From the NCBI RefSeq assembly GCF_000376825.1, contig NZ_AQXW01000004.1, forward strand, positions 1,674,001-1,738,000: 64,000 bases of DNA. The letters run 5' to 3'. The stretch's first letter is position 1. Each line of letters opens with the position of its first letter. This document shows, one piece after another, positions 60,506-64,000 of this stretch. The position numbers were made by a program, and so were the translations under genes. Under the pieces are notes generated by a model that saw only the letters and a list, made by a program, of their open reading frames with translations, ran no database searches and was not told where the DNA came from. Origin of the DNA: Demetria terragena DSM 11295. Its GTDB lineage: Bacteria > Actinomycetota > Actinomycetes > Actinomycetales > Dermatophilaceae.

Positions 60506-61975
60506 TCAGGACTGGTTGGCCTCGATGGCCTGTCGCACACCCTCACCGTAAGCCGGGTCGGCCTGGGTGCAGTTGGCGATGTGCCGTTCGATCGTCTGCT
60601 GCGAGGCGCCATCGATGGCCCGGGCGGTGTTCTCAAAGAGCCGCTGCTGCTGCTCGGCGTCCATGAGACGGAACAGGTCGCCCGGCTGTTCGAAGTAGTT
60701 GTCGTCCTCTTCGCGGAACTCGAACCGATCGGCTGTGGCCCCAATCGCCAGCGGGGGCTCGCGCCGATCTTTTTGGTCACCGAAGTGGCCATAGGAGTTC
60801 GGCACGATCGAGGGCACCGCGCCCTGGTTTCCATCCACACGCATCTGGCCATCGCGGTGATAGCTGTTGGTCTGCGGCGCGGCCTTCGCGGCATTCACCG
60901 GGATCTGGTGGTGGTTGACACCCAGACGGTAGCGCTGCGCATCGCCGTAGGAGAACAAGCGACCCTGAAGCATCCGGTCGGGTGAGAAGCCAATGCCCGG
61001 AACGACATTCGCCGGGCTGAAGGCCGCCTGCTCCACATCGGCGAAGTAGTTGTCGGGGTTGCGGTTGAGCTCCCACTCACCGACTTCGATCAGCGGGTAA
61101 TCCTTCTTGGACCAGACCTTGGTCAGGTCGAAGGGGTGGAAACGATAGTTCTCGGCGTCGGCCTCCGGCATGACCTGAACGCACAGCTTCCACTTCGGGT
61201 AGTCGCCGTTTTCGATCGAGTCGAACAGGTCGACTTGATGCGACTCACGATCGGCGCCGATGACCTTCTCGGACTCAGCATCGGTGAGGTACTCCAGGCC
61301 CTGCTGGCACACGTGGTGGAACTTCACCCAGTAGCGCTCACCGGCGTCGTTGTAGAAGGAGTACGTGTGCGAGCCGAAGCCGTGCATGTGGCGGTAAGAC
61401 TTCGGGATGCCGCGGTCACCCATGAGGTAGGTGACCTGGTGCAGCGCCTCAGGCAGGTTGGTCCAGAAGTCCCAGTTGTTCTCGGCATTGCGCAGGTTGG
61501 TGCGCGGATCACGCTTCACGGCGTGGTTGAGGTCGGGGAACAGCAGCGGGTCACGCATGAAGAAGACCGGCGTGTTGTTGCCCACGAGGTCCCAGTTGCC
61601 GTCCTCGGTGTAGTACTTCACCGAGAAGCCTCGGATGTCACGCTCGGCATCGGCCGCGCCACGCTCACCCGCAACCGTGGAGAACCGGACGAACATTTCG
61701 GTCTGCTTGCCGACCTCGGAGAACACCTTGGCGTTGGTGTACTTGGAGATGTCGTTCGTCACGGTGAAGGTGCCGAACGCGCCGGAGCCTTTGGCGTGCA
61801 TACGGCGCTCGGGGATGACCTCGCGGTCGAAGTGGGCGAGCTTTTCCAGGAACCAGACGTCCTGAAGCAGCAGCGGACCGCGCGGGCCAGCGGTCACGCT
61901 GTTCTGGTTGTCGATCACCGGGGCGCCGGCAACGGTCGTCGCGGGGGCTGTGTTGTCCGGGTTGTCTACAGGCAC
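60506..61975 (-). CDS. Heme catalase (clade 3, small-subunit)
   Basis: This 489-residue monofunctional catalase breaks hydrogen peroxide to water and oxygen. The active-site signature [20 protein letters not shown] contains catalytic His60, [11 protein letters not shown] contains Asn133, and [14 protein letters not shown] (about 340-353) contains the heme-ligand Tyr. Length and motifs fit the small-subunit clade 3. It is first in a catalase-ankyrin-GNAT/Nudix transcript unit. Its promoter lies in 61976-62167; a weak iron-box-like match there was not strong enough to call. Confidence 0.93.
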   Translation of the reverse strand: MPVDNPDNTAPATTVAGAPVIDNQNSVTAGPRGPLLLQDVWFLEKLAHFDREVIPERRMHAKGSGAFGTFTVTNDISKYTNAKVFSEVGKQTEMFVRFSTVAGERGAADAERDIRGFSVKYYTEDGNWDLVGNNTPVFFMRDPLLFPDLNHAVKRDPRTNLRNAENNWDFWTNLPEALHQVTYLMGDRGIPKSYRHMHGFGSHTYSFYNDAGERYWVKFHHVCQQGLEYLTDAESEKVIGADRESHQVDLFDSIENGDYPKWKLCVQVMPEADAENYRFHPFDLTKVWSKKDYPLIEVGEWELNRNPDNYFADVEQAAFSPANVVPGIGFSPDRMLQGRLFSYGDAQRYRLGVNHHQIPVNAAKAAPQTNSYHRDGQMRVDGNQGAVPSIVPNSYGHFGDQKDRREPPLAIGATADRFEFREEDDNYFEQPGDLFRLMDAEQQQRLFENTARAIDGASQQTIERHIANCTQADPAYGEGVRQAIEANQS

Positions 61976-62167
61976 ATCTGCTCCTTGGCTACTTCGGTGA
62001 CGAGGATGCGACCGAGGCGGCTGCGGCGCACCATGCTGAACTCGTCACGTGGTTGCAATGTCCACAATTCTAGTCATCGTTTCTGGAGTCATTCAAGGTT
62101 AGGTTGCCCTGACCAACAGCCCGAGAGCCTCCCGGGGACCGCGAACTTTGGGCCGTACGCTCGGCTC

Positions 62168-63400
62168 ATGCCGCACAGCATTCGCCTCCCCGGAATGATC
62201 CTGACCGACCACACCATCGAGGTCCCGGTCGACCACTCCGATCCGAGTGGCGCGACGCTCACCGTCTTTGCCCGCGAGGTGTCTGCGCCGGGCGGTGCCG
62301 ACAAGCCTTACCTGTTGTTCCTGCAAGGCGGTCCCGGCGGCGAGGGCCCGCGCCCTGCGGTCCCACTCGGCGGCTGGCACGCTCGCGCCCTCGAGGACTT
62401 CCGGCTCTTACTCCTCGACCAGCGGGGTACGGGCCTGTCCACTCCGGTGGGGAGTTTGCCGGGGATGACCCCCCAAGAGCAGGCCGATTACCTCGTGCAC
62501 TTCCGGGCTGACTCGATCGTCCGCGACGCCGAACTGCTGCGGGAGCATCTGGGCGTGGAGCAGTGGAGCCTGCTGGGCCAGTCCTTCGGTGGATTCTGTT
62601 CTCTTCATTACCTATCCGCGTTCCCAGGATCGCTGCGAGAAGTCTTCTTCACCGGTGGCGTACCGCCCGTGGGCTTGCCCGTCGACGAGGTCTACCGCGC
62701 CACCTACGCCCGCATGCAGGAACTGACCGAGGGCCATTACCAGCGCTTCCCTGGCGACCGCGACCGCATGCGACAGATTGCTGCCGAGTGCGAGCGCGGC
62801 GCGATCACATTGCCGAACGGCGTCCCCCTGACGACGCATCGCTTGCAGACACTCGGATCCGGACTGGGCATGACCGGCGGTAGCGAGGCCTTGCACTTCT
62901 TGCTGGAGCGCGACCCGGCGTCACCACGCTTTGTGTCCGATGTCTATGACGCCGTCCCGTTCGGTGGCTCCATGCCGATTTACACCGTGCTGCACGAGGC
63001 GTGCTATGCCGACGGCGGCGCGACCCGATGGTCATGCGACCGCGTACGCCCTAGCGAATACGACTCTGATGTCGCACTTTTCACCGCCGAGCACCCCTTC
63101 CCTTGGCACTTGAATGAGACGCCTGAGCTGAGCCCGTTGGCGGATGCCGCCCACTTGCTGGCCGAGCATGAGTGGCCTCGGCTCTATGACGAGGACGCCC
63201 TGCGGCGAGCCGAGGTGCCGTGCGCCGCGGCGATCTACTACGACGATCCGTTCGTGCTGCGGGAGCACTCCATGGCGACCGCCGAGTTGCTGCCACAGAT
63301 GCGCCCGTGGATCAGCAATGAGTGGCTGCATAACGGCATCCGTGCCGGCGGGCCCGATGTACTCGACCGGTTGATCAGGATGACCCGCGGCGAGATCTAA
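62168..63400 (+). CDS. Proline iminopeptidase-like alpha/beta hydrolase
   Basis: A 410-residue S33-type alpha/beta hydrolase: the oxyanion loop LLFLQGGPGGEGPRP, DQRGTGLS, nucleophile GQSFGG with Ser139, and a cap domain (HYLSAFPGSL... to TLGSGLGMTGGSEALHFLLERDP) as in the prolyl aminopeptidase family, with acid and His near the C-terminus (AIYYDDPFV, NEWLHNGIRAGG). It would release N-terminal proline or related residues from peptides. TACGCT ends six bases before the ATG, a leaderless start; a long open frame upstream overlaps catalase on the other strand and is not coding. Confidence 0.85.
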   Translation: MPHSIRLPGMILTDHTIEVPVDHSDPSGATLTVFAREVSAPGGADKPYLLFLQGGPGGEGPRPAVPLGGWHARALEDFRLLLLDQRGTGLSTPVGSLPGMTPQEQADYLVHFRADSIVRDAELLREHLGVEQWSLLGQSFGGFCSLHYLSAFPGSLREVFFTGGVPPVGLPVDEVYRATYARMQELTEGHYQRFPGDRDRMRQIAAECERGAITLPNGVPLTTHRLQTLGSGLGMTGGSEALHFLLERDPASPRFVSDVYDAVPFGGSMPIYTVLHEACYADGGATRWSCDRVRPSEYDSDVALFTAEHPFPWHLNETPELSPLADAAHLLAEHEWPRLYDEDALRRAEVPCAAAIYYDDPFVLREHSMATAELLPQMRPWISNEWLHNGIRAGGPDVLDRLIRMTRGEI

Positions 63401-64000
63401 GCGTCAGGGAGCAGGGTCTCGCCCAGCGTCGCCATCGAGTCGACCTGCACGGTGGGTTTGGCCGCGCGCAATGCCTCCGGCGTGCCAGCACCCCAGGTCA
63501 CCGCAACGGTCTGCAAGCCAGCGGCTTGGCCGGCCAAGACGTCAACTGCCGCATCGCCGACGTAAACCGACTCATCTTCCAGGGCGCCAATTGCCTTACA
63601 CGCCAGACGAATTGGCTCTGGATCGGGCTTATGTGCCGACGTATCCTCAAGCGTCACCGTCGGGTCAATCAAGCTGTCCAGTCCAGTCAAGGCCAACGCA
63701 CGTTGCGCCTGGCCCCGACGTTTCGAGGTCGCAACACCCACGCGTACGCCTGCCGCCGCCAACGCGGTCAACAACTCACCGGCGCCAGCGAACGGGCGGA
63801 TCATCTCCTCGGTATGCGCGTTGTTCCACTCGAGATAGGTCGCGTACATCTGATCGGCGAGGTCCGGATCGACCTCCCGAAAGGCCCTGATCAAGGGCTG
63901 TCCGATCCAGTTCTTGATCCGCGCCTCGTCTTCCGTTCGCCCCAAATGCGTTTGGAAGGTGTGCTGGTAGGACGCCACGATGAGCGGCACCGTGTCGACG
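63397..64000 (-). CDS. HAD-family phosphatase (partial, runs off window end)
   Basis: Residues after the N-terminal motif are present; the expected start (FDLDGTLVDT) lies just beyond base 64000, and the last visible codons read VDTVPLIVASYQHTFQTHLG. The rest fits a phosphoglycolate-phosphatase/PpaX-like HAD hydrolase: GVATSKRRGQAQRALALTGLDSLID, HKPDPEPIRLA with the catalytic Lys, and YVGDAAVDVLAGQAAGLQTVAVTWG with the acidic motif. It converges on the hydrolase gene with a four-base overlap. A GTG at 63990 was not used, because homologous sequence runs off the window. Confidence 0.85.
   Translation of the reverse strand, partial: VDTVPLIVASYQHTFQTHLGRTEDEARIKNWIGQPLIRAFREVDPDLADQMYATYLEWNNAHTEEMIRPFAGAGELLTALAAAGVRVGVATSKRRGQAQRALALTGLDSLIDPTVTLEDTSAHKPDPEPIRLACKAIGALEDESVYVGDAAVDVLAGQAAGLQTVAVTWGAGTPEALRAAKPTVQVDSMATLGETLLPDA

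Noticed and set aside
62094-62112. AAGGTTAGGTTGCCCTGA as an iron box before the catalase and hydrolase genes.
   Set aside because: Only about 13 of 19 positions match and the right half is poor. It may be chance.
61136-63400. A 754-codon open frame on the plus strand ending with the proline iminopeptidase-like hydrolase.
   Set aside because: Its first 344 codons are antisense to catalase and have no family features. Homology and a TACGCT promoter box start at 62168.

Overview
The window is high-GC DNA with dense, overlapping operons on both strands, frequent GTG starts, leaderless-looking promoters (a TANNNT box 6-7 bases before the start codon), a DtxR/IdeR-type iron box, a DinB2-type polymerase, a PPOX/F420-type enzyme and actinobacterial families such as DUF4235 and an EspR-like regulator. 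Together these point to a free-living aerobic or facultative Actinomycetota chromosome, perhaps Micrococcales or Propionibacteriales. The genus cannot be told from sequence alone. No rRNA, tRNA or CRISPR array was recognised.

Layout. 1-3868 (minus): an FtsX-type ABC system with two separate ATPases, the second running off the window edge. 3869-7051: an accessory region with an IS3-type remnant and a two-gene island (HIRAN-domain protein plus small membrane protein) lying between two ~183-bp direct repeats, each carrying a terminator and a long palindrome. 7052-17309: an alpha/beta hydrolase, DinB2, an ArsR/CDF metal-efflux operon, a molybdate operon (HTH-TOBE regulator, modABC), a PLP-dependent ammonia-lyase, an enoyl-CoA hydratase, a GNAT, an EthD protein and a thioesterase-like protein. 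17395-23613 (minus): a secreted 5'-nucleotidase and a thiamine ABC importer (thiB-thiP-thiQ) headed by a TPP riboswitch. 23710-33029: DUF4235 protein, amidase, F420/FMN enzyme, flavin monooxygenase, acyl-CoA dehydrogenase, an orphan CoA-transferase alpha subunit, an uncharacterised protein with a strong promoter, and a regulator/MFS/EspR-like operon. 33141-33173 is a possible 10-residue micro-ORF with a strong Shine-Dalgarno and its own terminator. 33228-40684: a siderophore locus with a heterodimeric ABC exporter-type pair, FepC-like ATPase, two FecCD permeases (one frameshifted) and a divergent binding lipoprotein, with an iron box between the divergent arms. 40672-48752: AroQ, stomatin/NfeD pair, nitrilase, CopD-CtaG protein, and a MarR/DHA2-MFS efflux operon. 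48789-53255 (minus): a sugar locus (SorC-type regulator, FucP-like transporter, DUF4432 protein, ribokinase-like kinase). 53293-58217 (minus): branched-chain 2-oxoacid dehydrogenase E1a/E1b/E2 and a HisC/Pat aminotransferase. 58218-64000: a repeat array, a 4-TM protein, a GNAT-Nudix fusion, catalase with an ankyrin partner, a proline iminopeptidase-like hydrolase and a partial HAD phosphatase.

Three themes cut across the window. First, two unrelated ABC systems carry asymmetric nucleotide-binding domains, in which loss of Walker A in one subunit is matched by a changed signature in the partner. Second, a dispersed GTCGAG-rich repeat sits between genes and has also been read into the ends or linkers of ThiP, the CopD-CtaG protein and the dehydrogenase E2. 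Third, several genes look leaderless, including an ArsR gene whose operator covers its own start codon.
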